Assembly: GCA_022567155.1 (NCBI GenBank) | Contig: JADFHN010000012.1 | Coordinates: 1 to 64,000, forward strand | DNA length: 64,000 nt | Reading direction: 5' to 3' | Source of the DNA: Bacteroidota bacterium | GTDB lineage: Bacteria; Bacteroidota; Bacteroidia; Cytophagales; Cyclobacteriaceae | Shown here: positions 18,327-27,654 of the stretch, one piece after another | Layout: the number at the start of each line of letters is the position of its first letter | Position numbering within the stretch: position 1 is the stretch's first letter | Position numbers and translations under genes: made by a program | Notes under the pieces: model-generated | The model's input: only the letters and a program-made list of their open reading frames with translations | Databases searched by the model: none | What the model was told of the DNA's origin: nothing

Positions 18327-19937
18327 TTAGTGAATTGGAATATGCCATATCAATGCTCTTGCAGCCACCGGATCACGGTCGCCACGGAAGTTCCGCCTGC
18401 TTACACGTGTGATTTTAATCGTCAGAACGTTGCCGCTACGTGGCGTTGCTTGTTGAATCTTGCGAAGGTTTACCCTACCGCTATTTTCTTTTATTTGTGA
18501 CTTTGGTGTAGTACCGACACGAAGTGTCACTTCCACGCGCTCGACTCTGTAGCGAGCATCATTCGGAACATCTTGCTTAAAGTTTGCCTCGGCTAAAACT
18601 TCAATAGTAAGCCTGCCACGAACGGCATTTGCGCTGATACCGTTCTCCATGTCGATTTCAGTGTTTCCCAGTTTGAATGAATAACTGGGCAATGGTATGT
18701 TCTTAACCCTGAATGTCTCTGTTCCGATGAGCATACCTGCATTACTTACCGTCATTTTTACACTCCGGTTGCTTGTGGGTATGATAGTTACGTTTCCTAC
18801 GCCCGGGCGCATTATTTTATCTGCATTGGTTAGAGAGATAAAGGGCTGGTAGGCAATGCCTAATGCAGGTACCTCAACTATCAACTCGTTGGCGCAGTTT
18901 TTCCACAAAGCTGACAGCGCTCCGGACGAAATCTTCATTACAGGCTGAATGGTGAAATACTCAACGGTATCCCGGTAAACGGAATCAGCCAGCGTTATTT
19001 CTGCAATAAATGTTTTCCTTTTATATGGAGTGCCGGGTACCGAAGTACCTCCACTGCTGACGGTAAACTCCACTCTTCCAAACTTGATTGAGCTATTACC
19101 AATTGCCATGGTATCCAACGGTATTTCCTTACCGTCAACAGCCATTTCAGGACTGAATGCAGAGGAAGATGCGGCAATAAACATCTCCGCAATATACTTT
19201 CCTCCCACAGCTACAATATTAGATTCAGGTCGTATTAATGGAAATACCTGGTCAAAATCAATGTCCTTGATACCCACTTGTTCGCCCAGTATCTTCAAGG
19301 CTCTCGTTTCATACTGTAAAATCTCTGACTGAAGTTGCGACATGGAACTTAGGCCTGCTCCAACCGGTGTATTTTCAAAGAACAATTGTGAGAAGTTCTT
19401 CTCCCGCTGGGTATGATCGTCCTTGAATTCATTATAGTCCGCTGCATCCTTCGCAATAGGAGGAAAGTCTTCGAGAGACGCTGTTTCCACACCAAGCATG
19501 GAAGCGTAAACATTAAGTCGTTTTTTCAATATCCTGCCATTTTTTTGGTGGATCATATAAATTGAAAATGCATCCTGGTCCGTTGCGCCAACCAATGCTC
19601 CATTCTCTGTAAGTCCCCCTGAAATCTCTATCATATCATTCTTGATGGACTCAAGTTCGCTGATCAGGGTAATCGTTTCCTGTCGCACTTTTGTAGCTTT
19701 ATCCAATACTTTCTTATCGTCAGGCCTGTTTCCTTTATCCTGAACAGATGATTCAATTCCTCCAAAAAGTTTTTGGTTGGATGCATTGATCTCAACAATC
19801 TGATGCTCCAGTGTTTTATTGATTAACGTAAATTTTTCAAGAATTGCGGTATCCACCTGCAAAGCGAGCAGCGCCGTATAAAACAGGTACATCATTCCGA
19901 TCATCTTTTGACGCGGGGTTTCTCTTACACCAGACAT
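18327..19937 (-). CDS. gldM: Gliding motility/T9SS motor protein GldM
   Basis: A 536-residue inner-membrane protein. A single N-terminal membrane helix (KMIGMMYLFYTALLALQV, residues 11-28) is followed by a long periplasmic part built of a helical domain and then beta-rich domains. GldM forms a motor with GldL, and its periplasmic shaft reaches the GldK-GldN ring. The family start SGVRETPRQKMIGMMYLFYT is highly conserved. Length matches GldM/PorM. It sits 42 bases after gldL and 29 bases before the chosen gldN start. Confidence 0.95.
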   Translation of the reverse strand: MSGVRETPRQKMIGMMYLFYTALLALQVDTAILEKFTLINKTLEHQIVEINASNQKLFGGIESSVQDKGNRPDDKKVLDKATKVRQETITLISELESIKNDMIEISGGLTENGALVGATDQDAFSIYMIHQKNGRILKKRLNVYASMLGVETASLEDFPPIAKDAADYNEFKDDHTQREKNFSQLFFENTPVGAGLSSMSQLQSEILQYETRALKILGEQVGIKDIDFDQVFPLIRPESNIVAVGGKYIAEMFIAASSSAFSPEMAVDGKEIPLDTMAIGNSSIKFGRVEFTVSSGGTSVPGTPYKRKTFIAEITLADSVYRDTVEYFTIQPVMKISSGALSALWKNCANELIVEVPALGIAYQPFISLTNADKIMRPGVGNVTIIPTSNRSVKMTVSNAGMLIGTETFRVKNIPLPSYSFKLGNTEIDMENGISANAVRGRLTIEVLAEANFKQDVPNDARYRVERVEVTLRVGTTPKSQIKENSGRVNLRKIQQATPRSGNVLTIKITRVSRRNFRGDRDPVAARALIWHIPIH

Positions 19938-19979
19938 AATTAAATAGTTTTAAGTTATTTACTCAGTGTGTTCAAATTA

Positions 19980-20852
19980 TTAACGTGCTTCGCCGGTGCT
20001 TACTGTTCCACCTGCATTGCCGCTTGTTCCTCCTCCTCCTCTCATAGCAGTAAGCATGCTGCCATAAATGTTATTGAGAGATGAAAGGTTGCCGGTTAGT
20101 TTCTTAAGTTCACCTGAGAACTGCTCAGATTCTTTTCCAGCTTTTTCCATACTAGTCATAACGGTAGACACATTGGAATAAAATCGCTGCATGGCTTTCA
20201 CATGACTGTTTGCATCTTGTAACTCCATTTCGTAAACTGCATTCAGGGCTCCCAGGTTCTTGGTTACATTCTTCACCTGATCATGATACTCTTTGGTATC
20301 TTTTGACGCCGTTGCCATTTCTGACATAGCCGACATTGCCTCGGAGTAAGACTTATTCATATTGGTGAGTGACTGAGATGCCGTTCTTACATTCTTTGAG
20401 TAATCTTCTGTAGCCGCTGCCGCGTTTGAGAGGCCGGACATGGATTTAACATTGGTTGCAATATTTTGCATACCCTTGCCGAGACTCTCAATCAGCTCCG
20501 GCCCTATTTTAGCCTTTTCAAGCATATGATCCATCTTCTGAGAAACAGAATCGCTAGGTCCTGCTGATTCGGCGCCAGTAATTCTGGGCTTTACCGCAGC
20601 GCCGGCAAAGTCTTCAGCTAATTCGGGATAAACTTTTGTCCAGTCCAATTCTTTATGTGGCGGTTCAAACGCACTTAGAAAGAATATGACTGCTTCCGTC
20701 GACAACCCGATACCAAGCATGGCCGCTGCACCCGGAAGGTGAAGGATTTTAAACATTGCCCCCATTATTACAACAGCGGCACCAATACCATATACCTTCG
20801 GCATTATGGTGGTAAATAGAAGGTCTGAAAATCCGCCTTTTTTACTGCTCAT
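19980..20852 (-). CDS. gldL: Gliding motility/T9SS motor protein GldL
   Basis: A 290-residue inner-membrane protein with two membrane helices near the N-terminus (about 20-38 and 40-62, KVYGIGAAVVIMGAMFKILH and MLGIGLSTEAVIFFLSAF). The second helix carries Glu53, a position known to matter for proton-driven rotation in GldL. The rest is a cytoplasmic domain of long helices rich in Ser, Ala and Asn, ending in a Gly-rich tail (MRGGGGTSGNAGG). It works with GldM to power secretion and gliding. Confidence 0.95.
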   Translation of the reverse strand: MSSKKGGFSDLLFTTIMPKVYGIGAAVVIMGAMFKILHLPGAAAMLGIGLSTEAVIFFLSAFEPPHKELDWTKVYPELAEDFAGAAVKPRITGAESAGPSDSVSQKMDHMLEKAKIGPELIESLGKGMQNIATNVKSMSGLSNAAAATEDYSKNVRTASQSLTNMNKSYSEAMSAMSEMATASKDTKEYHDQVKNVTKNLGALNAVYEMELQDANSHVKAMQRFYSNVSTVMTSMEKAGKESEQFSGELKKLTGNLSSLNNIYGSMLTAMRGGGGTSGNAGGTVSTGEAR

Positions 20853-20914
20853 TTTATTTTAGTTTTGGTTAGTTAATGTTTACGACGTAAAATATACGCT
20901 ATTTATTTAAATAA

Positions 20915-22066
20915 TTAAAACTCTCGTCCGGAAGATCGTCCTAAATGTGTCAAAGCACACCTGAATCCGATATAAGCCCTGGTAGAATCTTTATATTCAA
21001 ATGTTCTTGTTCCGGTTTCTAAAAAATACGCCACATCCTTCCAGCTACCTCCACGAATTACTTTTCGCGCGTTATAGTTGGGGTCAAACATATTTTTGGA
21101 ATCATATAAAGTTTCGCCCTGGTTTCTTGTGTCAGCTCTCGGATCGATATACTTTGGGTTGAGGTCCCAAACAGTTGCAACTGCAGCTTCGTTGAAATCA
21201 TCAAGCACCCATTCCGACACATTGCCTGACATGTCATAAATGCCGTAGTCATTGGCAAAATAGGCTTGTATGGGGGAGGTGTATGCAAACCCGTCGTCAT
21301 AGTAATTTCCTCTGCCAGGTTTAAAGTTGGCAAGCATACATCCTTTGGCATTTCTGATGTACGGATTACCCCATGGGTACTTGGCAAGGTCTCTTCCGCC
21401 TCTTGCGGCATACTCCCACTCGGCTTCGGTGGGTAACCTGAAATTAGGCATTGGAAAATCATTCAGAACATTCACTCTGTAGTCGTTCAGATAGGCCGTA
21501 CGCCAGGCACAAAAAAAGTTTGCTGCTTCCCAGTCAACACCTACAACCGGATAATCGTCAAAAGCCGGATGTGACCAATAAAATTCCATTAACGGATCAC
21601 CAAAGTGATGTGCGAAGTCTCTTACAAACACCATCGTATCAGGATAATACTTTTCCCTAAACTCATCGAGTGAGATGGTCTCTACAGAGGCTTCTGCAGC
21701 AAGGCTTCCAGGCAAAGAGGTGTTCCCGTCCACTGTAAAGTAATGAACAAACTGGCGGTATTCGTTGTTGGTAATTTCGGTATCATCCATAAAGAAGCTA
21801 CCCAATGTAACCTGCTTGTTGAAACTGATATTCGATGCCGGTACATCCTGATCGGCCTGACCCATATGAAAGGTTCCGGCCGGCACAGGCACCATACCAT
21901 GAGGGATAACCATTTGCCATCCTTCCCGATTCGGAACACCTACCAGGTTTCCCTCGTCACCGCCGTTGCCACCCAACCCCAACAGGCCGCATCCGCCAAC
22001 AAACATCACCGACATTATCAACAAGCCTGATAATAAACTGTTCTTGATTTCCACAGACTTCATCAT
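20915..22066 (-). CDS. gldK: Gliding motility/T9SS lipoprotein GldK
   Basis: A 383-residue outer-membrane lipoprotein. The signal ends in the lipobox FVGGC near residue 26. A formylglycine-generating-enzyme-like fold follows (HGMVPVPAGTFHMGQADQDV, FRLPTEAEWEYAARGGRD, YDMSGNVSEWVLDDF, VIRGGSWKD); GldK keeps this fold as a structural ring subunit, not as an enzyme. It is the first gene of the gldK-L-M-N set and has a candidate promoter about 115 bases upstream. Confidence 0.95.
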   Translation of the reverse strand: MMKSVEIKNSLLSGLLIMSVMFVGGCGLLGLGGNGGDEGNLVGVPNREGWQMVIPHGMVPVPAGTFHMGQADQDVPASNISFNKQVTLGSFFMDDTEITNNEYRQFVHYFTVDGNTSLPGSLAAEASVETISLDEFREKYYPDTMVFVRDFAHHFGDPLMEFYWSHPAFDDYPVVGVDWEAANFFCAWRTAYLNDYRVNVLNDFPMPNFRLPTEAEWEYAARGGRDLAKYPWGNPYIRNAKGCMLANFKPGRGNYYDDGFAYTSPIQAYFANDYGIYDMSGNVSEWVLDDFNEAAVATVWDLNPKYIDPRADTRNQGETLYDSKNMFDPNYNARKVIRGGSWKDVAYFLETGTRTFEYKDSTRAYIGFRCALTHLGRSSGREF

Positions 22067-22187
22067 ATTTATTGCTTTACTATAATCTATAGTACAAGAT
22101 TAACTAATGCTACTCGAATTTATTGTATAAAAAACTAATGAGTAAGAATTTTCTCTTCCTCAATTTCCAAGGAAAATGGAAAAAAAT

Positions 22188-22218
22188 AAAATTTAAACAA
22201 AACTTTCGCCGACCCAAA
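22188..22218 (-). promoter_or_regulatory. Candidate Bacteroidota promoter for gldKLMN
   Basis: On the minus strand TTTG (complement of 22215-22218) is followed, 19 bases later, by TAAATTTT (complement of 22188-22195), one mismatch from TAnnTTTG. The spacing fits the phylum's primary sigma factor. It would give a leader of about 115 bases before gldK. Confidence 0.5.
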
Positions 22219-22256
22219 TTGTAGAATTTATCCTAAAAAGCAAAATATTTTGGTAA

Positions 22257-23210
22257 TTAATGCCTGAATCTTGGGGTTCGGATTATTTTTCGTCCACCAA
22301 AAGGGCTTACCGGCATGATATAACTCAACATAATTTCATGCGATGTGGCCTGTTTAGCCTCCTGATTTTGAATTATATAATCAAATGAATATCCAAATTT
22401 CATAGAATTGTCCTTTAACAGGCTATATCCCAAAATTATGATAGCTGCTTCTGACTGACGAAAAGAAAGGCCTCCCCACATTTTCTCGTTATATGTAACG
22501 ATTGCTGAAATATCAAACGTATAAGTTTTGAAATCTGACTTGACCAGTACTGATGGTGACAATACCAGATTGTATGAAATTGCATAATTATACCCGCCCA
22601 ATATATAAATATTACTTTCAAGTGTATTGCGCAGATCATCAAGTCCGAAGTTGAATTGCGATTCAAGCAGGTGATTCACACTTATTCCGGCAAAGTACTT
22701 TTCTGCCCGATAGTATACGCCAACGGCGAGGTCCGGTTGAATCTGGGTCTCTTTGCCTTCAAGACGTAGCGGATCGTCGGGATTTGCCCACCGGTACTCA
22801 TCAAAATTTATTGATTGCGAAATAACACCAAATCTGACACCCATGCTTAGTTTTGAATTCTTTACATTCAAATGATACGCATAAGTAGCCTGAATATCAA
22901 GTGAATTGAGCGGTCCCAGGTTATCATTGGTAATGCTACCACCGAATCCGCTTTGAAATTTATATATAGGTGTTGAAAAATTAATGGTAGTAGTACGAGG
23001 GGCCCCTCCTTTGCTGTCAAATGAAGATTTATAACCTGCCCACTGGGTTCTGTGTAACAAGGTAAACTTTGGGGCACCTTCAACTCCGGCAAACCCGGGG
23101 TTGTAAAATAACTGATTGAACATGTATTGGGTATATTGAGGGTCCTGCTGAGCCCTTAACCCTGAAACTATGCAGCCTGTAAATAATATAGCTAATAAAG
23201 CATTTCTCAT
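22257..23210 (-). CDS. PorP/SprF-family T9SS outer-membrane protein
   Basis: A 317-residue predicted outer-membrane beta-barrel. The signal peptide ends about residue 20 (GLRAQ), followed by the family hallmark QDPQYTQYMFNQLFYNPGFA. Alternating beta strands continue to the C-terminus, with the usual SYIMPVSPFGGRKIIRTPRF end. PorP/SprF proteins are anchored next to the T9SS ring and in several species serve particular secreted adhesins. Being directly upstream of gldK fits the PorP-GldKLMN arrangement, though the 190-base gap with its own promoter suggests separate transcription. Confidence 0.93.
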   Translation of the reverse strand: MRNALLAILFTGCIVSGLRAQQDPQYTQYMFNQLFYNPGFAGVEGAPKFTLLHRTQWAGYKSSFDSKGGAPRTTTINFSTPIYKFQSGFGGSITNDNLGPLNSLDIQATYAYHLNVKNSKLSMGVRFGVISQSINFDEYRWANPDDPLRLEGKETQIQPDLAVGVYYRAEKYFAGISVNHLLESQFNFGLDDLRNTLESNIYILGGYNYAISYNLVLSPSVLVKSDFKTYTFDISAIVTYNEKMWGGLSFRQSEAAIIILGYSLLKDNSMKFGYSFDYIIQNQEAKQATSHEIMLSYIMPVSPFGGRKIIRTPRFRH

Positions 23211-23230
23211 TCCTCAATATCTACAATTTA

Positions 23231-23260
23231 TAAAGATACAGCCTAAATTATAATGTCAAC
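23231..23260 (-). promoter_or_regulatory. Candidate promoter for the PorP/SprF gene
   Basis: On the minus strand GTTG (complement of 23257-23260), an 18-base spacer and TATCTTTA (complement of 23231-23238) resemble the TTTG/TAnnTTTG pattern with one mismatch in each box. It ends 20 bases before the ATG. Confidence 0.4.
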
Positions 23261-23364
23261 GCAATTTTTAACAGATTTTTAAACATAAGTTAGATCTTCC
23301 GTAAATATTTTTTTGAGTGAATTCCGTTACTACGCTGTTGTGAACGCAGTTGTCAGGGACCTTG

Positions 23365-24072
23365 TTATTCCACTTTCAGAATTCGCACTTCTACCCGCCG
23401 GTTGAGCCGGCGTGCTTCCGGCGTAGCTTCTTTGGAAACCGGTTGGGTGCCACCAAAAGCTTTTGTCTTGATCCTTACTGCATCAATCCCCTTTACTACC
23501 AGATAGTTTTTAACTGCGTTTACCCTGTCTTGCGACAGCTTCATGTTAGCGTCTGTATTACCTTCAGGATCAGTATGCCCCTCCAGTTGGATTACCATAT
23601 TTGGATATTCGTTAAGTCTGGCAACAAGGAGGTTATCAAGCTCGCCAAATGAAGCAGAAGTTATTTCATAGCTGCCAACTTCAAAAATCAGATTATGCAA
23701 TCTAAATACATAATCCACATCTCCTGACGCAAGTGAAATATGCATGGTAATGTTTCCATCGTCACCCATAGCCTGATTCACATCCAACTCCTCAATATGA
23801 GAGAAAAAACCCTTCGAACCAACTTTTATTGAATAGTTGGAATTATCATGAAGGTATATAGTGAATTCACCATTGTTATTAGAACTAATGGTTCCAATTT
23901 CACTTCCATACGGAAGTTTTTTGTATTCAACAATCGCCTTCAGAGGCTCTTTGCTATCCTCAGATATAACCTGGCCGGATACAGTCACAATAGTATCCGG
24001 AGCCATACCGGTGTTTGACAGCACTATTACCGGCAATAATATGATAAATATAATGATCAGTATTTTTTTCAT
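23365..24072 (-). CDS. OmpA-domain protein with carboxypeptidase-regulatory-like domain
   Basis: A 235-residue exported protein: signal peptide (1-19), a CarboxypepD_reg-like beta domain (about 28-105, VSGQVISEDSKEPLKAIVEY), then an OmpA C-terminal peptidoglycan-binding domain (about 120-235) with LEGHTDPEGN and RRLNRRVEVRI. It has the same order of domains as the C-terminal third of the upstream gene at 24098 but lacks its PD40 head, so the pair looks paralogous. The gap is 25 bases and the two are probably co-transcribed. It likely anchors an envelope complex to the cell wall. Confidence 0.88.
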   Translation of the reverse strand: MKKILIIIFIILLPVIVLSNTGMAPDTIVTVSGQVISEDSKEPLKAIVEYKKLPYGSEIGTISSNNNGEFTIYLHDNSNYSIKVGSKGFFSHIEELDVNQAMGDDGNITMHISLASGDVDYVFRLHNLIFEVGSYEITSASFGELDNLLVARLNEYPNMVIQLEGHTDPEGNTDANMKLSQDRVNAVKNYLVVKGIDAVRIKTKAFGGTQPVSKEATPEARRLNRRVEVRILKVE

Positions 24073-24097
24073 AGCCCTCAGCTTTTAAAATCAGGAT

Positions 24098-26098
24098 TTA
24101 CTTTTCAACAATTTTAAATTCAACTCTCCTGTTTAGTTTTCTTCCTTCCCTGGTATCATTGGTAGCCACTGGTTTTGATTCGCCAAAATATGTAACTGTT
24201 ATCCTTTCCGTACTTATCCCTTTATCCAAATAGTACTTTCGCACCGATTGTGCACGCCGGTGCGACAACCCAAGGTTGTACTGTTCAGGACCGGTAGCAT
24301 CGGCATGGCCTGAAATTTCGATCTTAATGGTACCGTTGTCTTCAAGAAACGCTGTGATACGATCCAACTCAGGTTTGGATTCAGGTTTTAAAACAGCTTT
24401 GTCAAAATCGAAGAATATGTTGTTCATTACAATAGTAACTTCAACTATTATCGGAACCAGTTTCAGGTCCTGGGTTATGTTTTCGTAATCTTTGTCAACA
24501 TCTCTGAGGTCAATATTTTCTGATATCGCTACAAATCCATCTGATTCTGCCCGGTATCCGTAAAGATCACCTACCGGCAACACGATCTCAAACTCACCTG
24601 TTTCCGCACTTGATTTTGTAATTCCAACCTGCAGGCCGTCGTTCAGACGCTCATAAATTATTTTAGCTTCGATAGGTTCGCCTGTTTCCGAGTTTATTAT
24701 TTTTCCTTTTACTATTATAATCTGTTCAGGCATAATGGTGAGTGGAAGTGATACTCTGTAAATATCAGCGTCGTTTTCATTCACTCCTCTCGAATAATAG
24801 GCATAGTTACCTATTGCCGGAATATAAAAAAACAAGTCTTCCTGATCCGTATTGATTTCCGGACCCATATTTTGCGGGTCAGACCAGTGCAGCCATGTAT
24901 CATCCAGCCTGGTGGTTACATATATGTCGTAACCGCCATACCCTGAGTATCCATTGGATGAGAAGTACAGTGTTTTATCATCAGCCGCCAGAAACGGTGC
25001 GCTTTCATCAGCAGCGGTATTTACATTTACCCCGATATTCATCGGTTCTGTCCATCTGCTGTCGTCCATCAGAAAACTTATATAAATATCCCTGTCTCCC
25101 TTTGTGTCATCTCTTTCTACAACAAGAAAAAGTACCTGACGATTATTGGAAAGGAAATAATTGGCCTTTTCCGAATAATTATAGTCATTGATTATTTCAA
25201 GGTTCTGTGGGGCGCCCCATTTATCACCATCTTTGGTAGCAATCGACACACCCGCCTCAAGCTTGCCATTATCTTTATATCTGTTGCCCAGCAGCATGAC
25301 CACAGTTAATCCGTCAGGTGTAAGTGCACTGATGAAGTTAGGCCCGGGGGTATTTAGTTGTTCGGCATTTACCGCTTCTTTCCACTCGCCGTTATCGTCC
25401 AGTTCAGAATACCAGATGTCCTCCGGGTCGTCCACTCCGCCAACATTACCCGGGTGATTCTGCCTACTGAAAAAAAGTGTTTTACCGTCGGGAGCAAGCA
25501 GAGGCTTATACTCTTTATAGGGACTGTTTATCTTTTCACTAAGCCGTTCGGTAGATAGTTCGGCGTTCAGGTTTTCAGGCAGGTTTACATCCACTTCAAA
25601 AGGAATCGGAGAATCTGAAATCCCTATGGCATCGATGCTGTAGAATTCCGGAACGGCAGATCCGTCGAGCTCAACCTTTACGGCAGAAACGCGGTAGGAT
25701 GTCTGATTAAAGATAATGTTCAGAAGTCTTCCATTTACAGGTATCTGGCCCGGCTGAAATGTATGTATCAGGTGTTCCTGATCCTGCGAGTCATAGGCAT
25801 ATACTGCGGTTATTGTACTGGGGCTGTAGGACTCCGCAACTATAATCTGCATAATGCGCATGGGATTTTCAAATCCTACTTTTAAAAACTCGGCTTTGTT
25901 GGATCGGTCCGGGGTCCAGGCATTCGGACTTTCGCCTCCTATCGGCAACACATTGGGTTTACCCAATGCCTGGTCAGCAGCATACTGAATGTCAGTTAAT
26001 TCGGAAGAAAACTCAATAACCCGGCTTGCCCATTGAACATTTTGTGCTCTTGCAAATCCGGAGAATAATAAACAAGCCAGTAAAAATCTAAACGCCAT
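24098..26098 (-). CDS. OmpA-family protein with PD40 repeats (PorE-like)
   Basis: About 666 residues. The start at 26098 gives MAFRFLLACLLFSGFARAQ, a clean signal peptide; an in-frame ATG at 26131 would put 11 residues before it. After the signal comes a discoidin-like beta domain (about 20-160), then PD40/beta-propeller-like strands (YKPLLAPDGKTLFFSRQ, LAADDKTLYFSSNGYSGYGG) to about 430. A CarboxypepD_reg-like domain (VKGKIINSETGEPIEAK) and an OmpA domain (ISGHADATGPEQYN, RKLNRRVEFKI) follow. PorE of Porphyromonas has a similar PD40-regulatory-OmpA layout and binds the T9SS to peptidoglycan, but no TPR head is seen here. Confidence 0.85.
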   Translation of the reverse strand: MAFRFLLACLLFSGFARAQNVQWASRVIEFSSELTDIQYAADQALGKPNVLPIGGESPNAWTPDRSNKAEFLKVGFENPMRIMQIIVAESYSPSTITAVYAYDSQDQEHLIHTFQPGQIPVNGRLLNIIFNQTSYRVSAVKVELDGSAVPEFYSIDAIGISDSPIPFEVDVNLPENLNAELSTERLSEKINSPYKEYKPLLAPDGKTLFFSRQNHPGNVGGVDDPEDIWYSELDDNGEWKEAVNAEQLNTPGPNFISALTPDGLTVVMLLGNRYKDNGKLEAGVSIATKDGDKWGAPQNLEIINDYNYSEKANYFLSNNRQVLFLVVERDDTKGDRDIYISFLMDDSRWTEPMNIGVNVNTAADESAPFLAADDKTLYFSSNGYSGYGGYDIYVTTRLDDTWLHWSDPQNMGPEINTDQEDLFFYIPAIGNYAYYSRGVNENDADIYRVSLPLTIMPEQIIIVKGKIINSETGEPIEAKIIYERLNDGLQVGITKSSAETGEFEIVLPVGDLYGYRAESDGFVAISENIDLRDVDKDYENITQDLKLVPIIVEVTIVMNNIFFDFDKAVLKPESKPELDRITAFLEDNGTIKIEISGHADATGPEQYNLGLSHRRAQSVRKYYLDKGISTERITVTYFGESKPVATNDTREGRKLNRRVEFKIVEK

Positions 26099-26223
26099 AA
26101 AATAAGAAAATATGTTAAAAATATCAGACACTGGTATTAAACCAACGTAAACATAAGTAAAAAAACATTTTTTTTATATAAAAAGTGTATACTTAAACAG
26201 GAAAACTACCCAAAATAATAAAA

Positions 26224-27522
26224 CTATTGTTCTTTTCTGGTCAGCAGCAGTTCCGCTTCCATATAAGATATGGTGTCCAGGGCAGCGAGTAGTATGTCAC
26301 GGTGTGTATTGAAATCTATGATTTTTTCCTTTTTTATTGGCTCGGAAGGAGGGAGATGCACTTTCATTGCATCTATCTGAACGCCGTTTTTCCAGAACCG
26401 GAAACATACATGGTTACCATTAGCCAATCCGGTATTACCGACATACCCTATCACTTGCCCCTGTTTCACTTTTGTACCCGGGCGTATGACGCTTGCAATT
26501 TTCAACATATGGAGATATCCGGTAATGTAATTTCCGTTATGTTTTACTTTCACATAATTGCCGTTGAATTGATGGTATCGTGCTTCCAGGATAATTCCGT
26601 CACCCACGCTCCGTATGGGGGTACCTATCGGGGCAACAAAATCTGTTCCACGGTGTGCTTTCCATCGTTTCAGCACCGGGTGAAACCGTCTGCCGGAATA
26701 CCTTGAACTTATTCTGGAAAATTTAACGGGGTATCTCAACAACGCTTTCCTCAGGCTGTTTCCTTCTTCATCAAAAAAATCAAATCCACTTCCCTGATCA
26801 TAATAAATGGCATAGTAGTCATTTCCTGCATGCTGAAAGTATGCACCTTTAATAGCGGCATTACCGACAATATGACCATCTACCGTTTCTTCTTCAAAGA
26901 ATACCTTGAATTTATCGTCGGGATATAAATGAAAAAAATCAATCTGCCATGCAAATATATCTGCAAAATCATTGGTGAGCTGAGGAGATAAGTTCAGGTT
27001 GTCCATTGTGACTGCCAGCGATGAATGAATAATACCTGCTGCAAATCGTTGAATCCGCTTCGTTTCCTTAACCTTTTTTTCTACATGTAGTGTGTCTTCC
27101 AGATTGAAAATAACATATTCTACATCAGAAGGCTCATAAACCATTGCCCGGAGCGTCTGAATCGAATCCGGATTTAAAATAAATGTTATCTTTCTGTTCG
27201 TTACCATTTTACGTACGTCAAAAATGCCCTTCGAAGCTTCTGATAATCCATAGATGGTTTCGTAATCTACATTGTATTTTGCCAATATGGTTGACAGGGT
27301 TTGATTTCGCCTTACTTTTTCCTCAATTACAATGAGGCCGTCAATTTCAAAACCGTAAAGCATTTCAGGTTCTGCCAGAGGAGCGCTTAAGGTATCGGCT
27401 GGTGTTTCATTATTAGAACTGAAGGCTGGTTCAACCTCTAAAGGAAGCAGATACGGAGCAGTACAAATGAGTGCTGTGATGATCAATATGGCTGTACCAA
27501 TAACAATATGCTTTTTTTTCAT
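26224..27522 (-). CDS. M23-family peptidase, MepM-like, with unusual HxC motif
   Basis: A 432-residue protein with an N-terminal membrane anchor or signal (6-28), a LysM/OapA-like segment (about 65-135, VRRNQTLSTILAKYNVDYET), a middle domain and a C-terminal M23 domain (about 275-385). The first zinc motif HRGTDFV (HxxxD) is intact. The second, normally HxH, reads NHVCFRFWKNG, so the usual zinc-binding His is replaced by Cys. Cys could still bind zinc, or the enzyme may be a non-catalytic regulator. Length and layout match MepM-type DD-endopeptidases. Confidence 0.85.
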   Translation of the reverse strand: MKKKHIVIGTAILIITALICTAPYLLPLEVEPAFSSNNETPADTLSAPLAEPEMLYGFEIDGLIVIEEKVRRNQTLSTILAKYNVDYETIYGLSEASKGIFDVRKMVTNRKITFILNPDSIQTLRAMVYEPSDVEYVIFNLEDTLHVEKKVKETKRIQRFAAGIIHSSLAVTMDNLNLSPQLTNDFADIFAWQIDFFHLYPDDKFKVFFEEETVDGHIVGNAAIKGAYFQHAGNDYYAIYYDQGSGFDFFDEEGNSLRKALLRYPVKFSRISSRYSGRRFHPVLKRWKAHRGTDFVAPIGTPIRSVGDGIILEARYHQFNGNYVKVKHNGNYITGYLHMLKIASVIRPGTKVKQGQVIGYVGNTGLANGNHVCFRFWKNGVQIDAMKVHLPPSEPIKKEKIIDFNTHRDILLAALDTISYMEAELLLTRKEQ

Positions 27523-27570
27523 GCTTTTTTTGAACGCAAAATTCGATGCAATATTACAGAATTATGTGGA

Positions 27571-27624
27571 ATTACACGTGTAATAGATATTGAGCCATAC
27601 ATGGTTGGAGGTATAAACACCTCC
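27571..27624. promoter_or_regulatory. Palindromes between the copA stop and the M23 start
   Basis: The 132-base gap holds a perfect 14-base palindrome ATTACACGTGTAAT (27571-27584) and a GGAGGT/ACCTCC hairpin (27607-27624). A third palindrome, ATCCGTACGGAT (27644-27655), overlaps the end of copA. The hairpin may serve as a copA terminator although it lacks a T-run. The first palindrome, about 50 bases upstream of the M23 start, has operator-like symmetry. No regulator is recognised. Confidence 0.35.
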
Positions 27625-27654
27625 CTGACTTGCATCCTTCTGTATCCGTACGGA

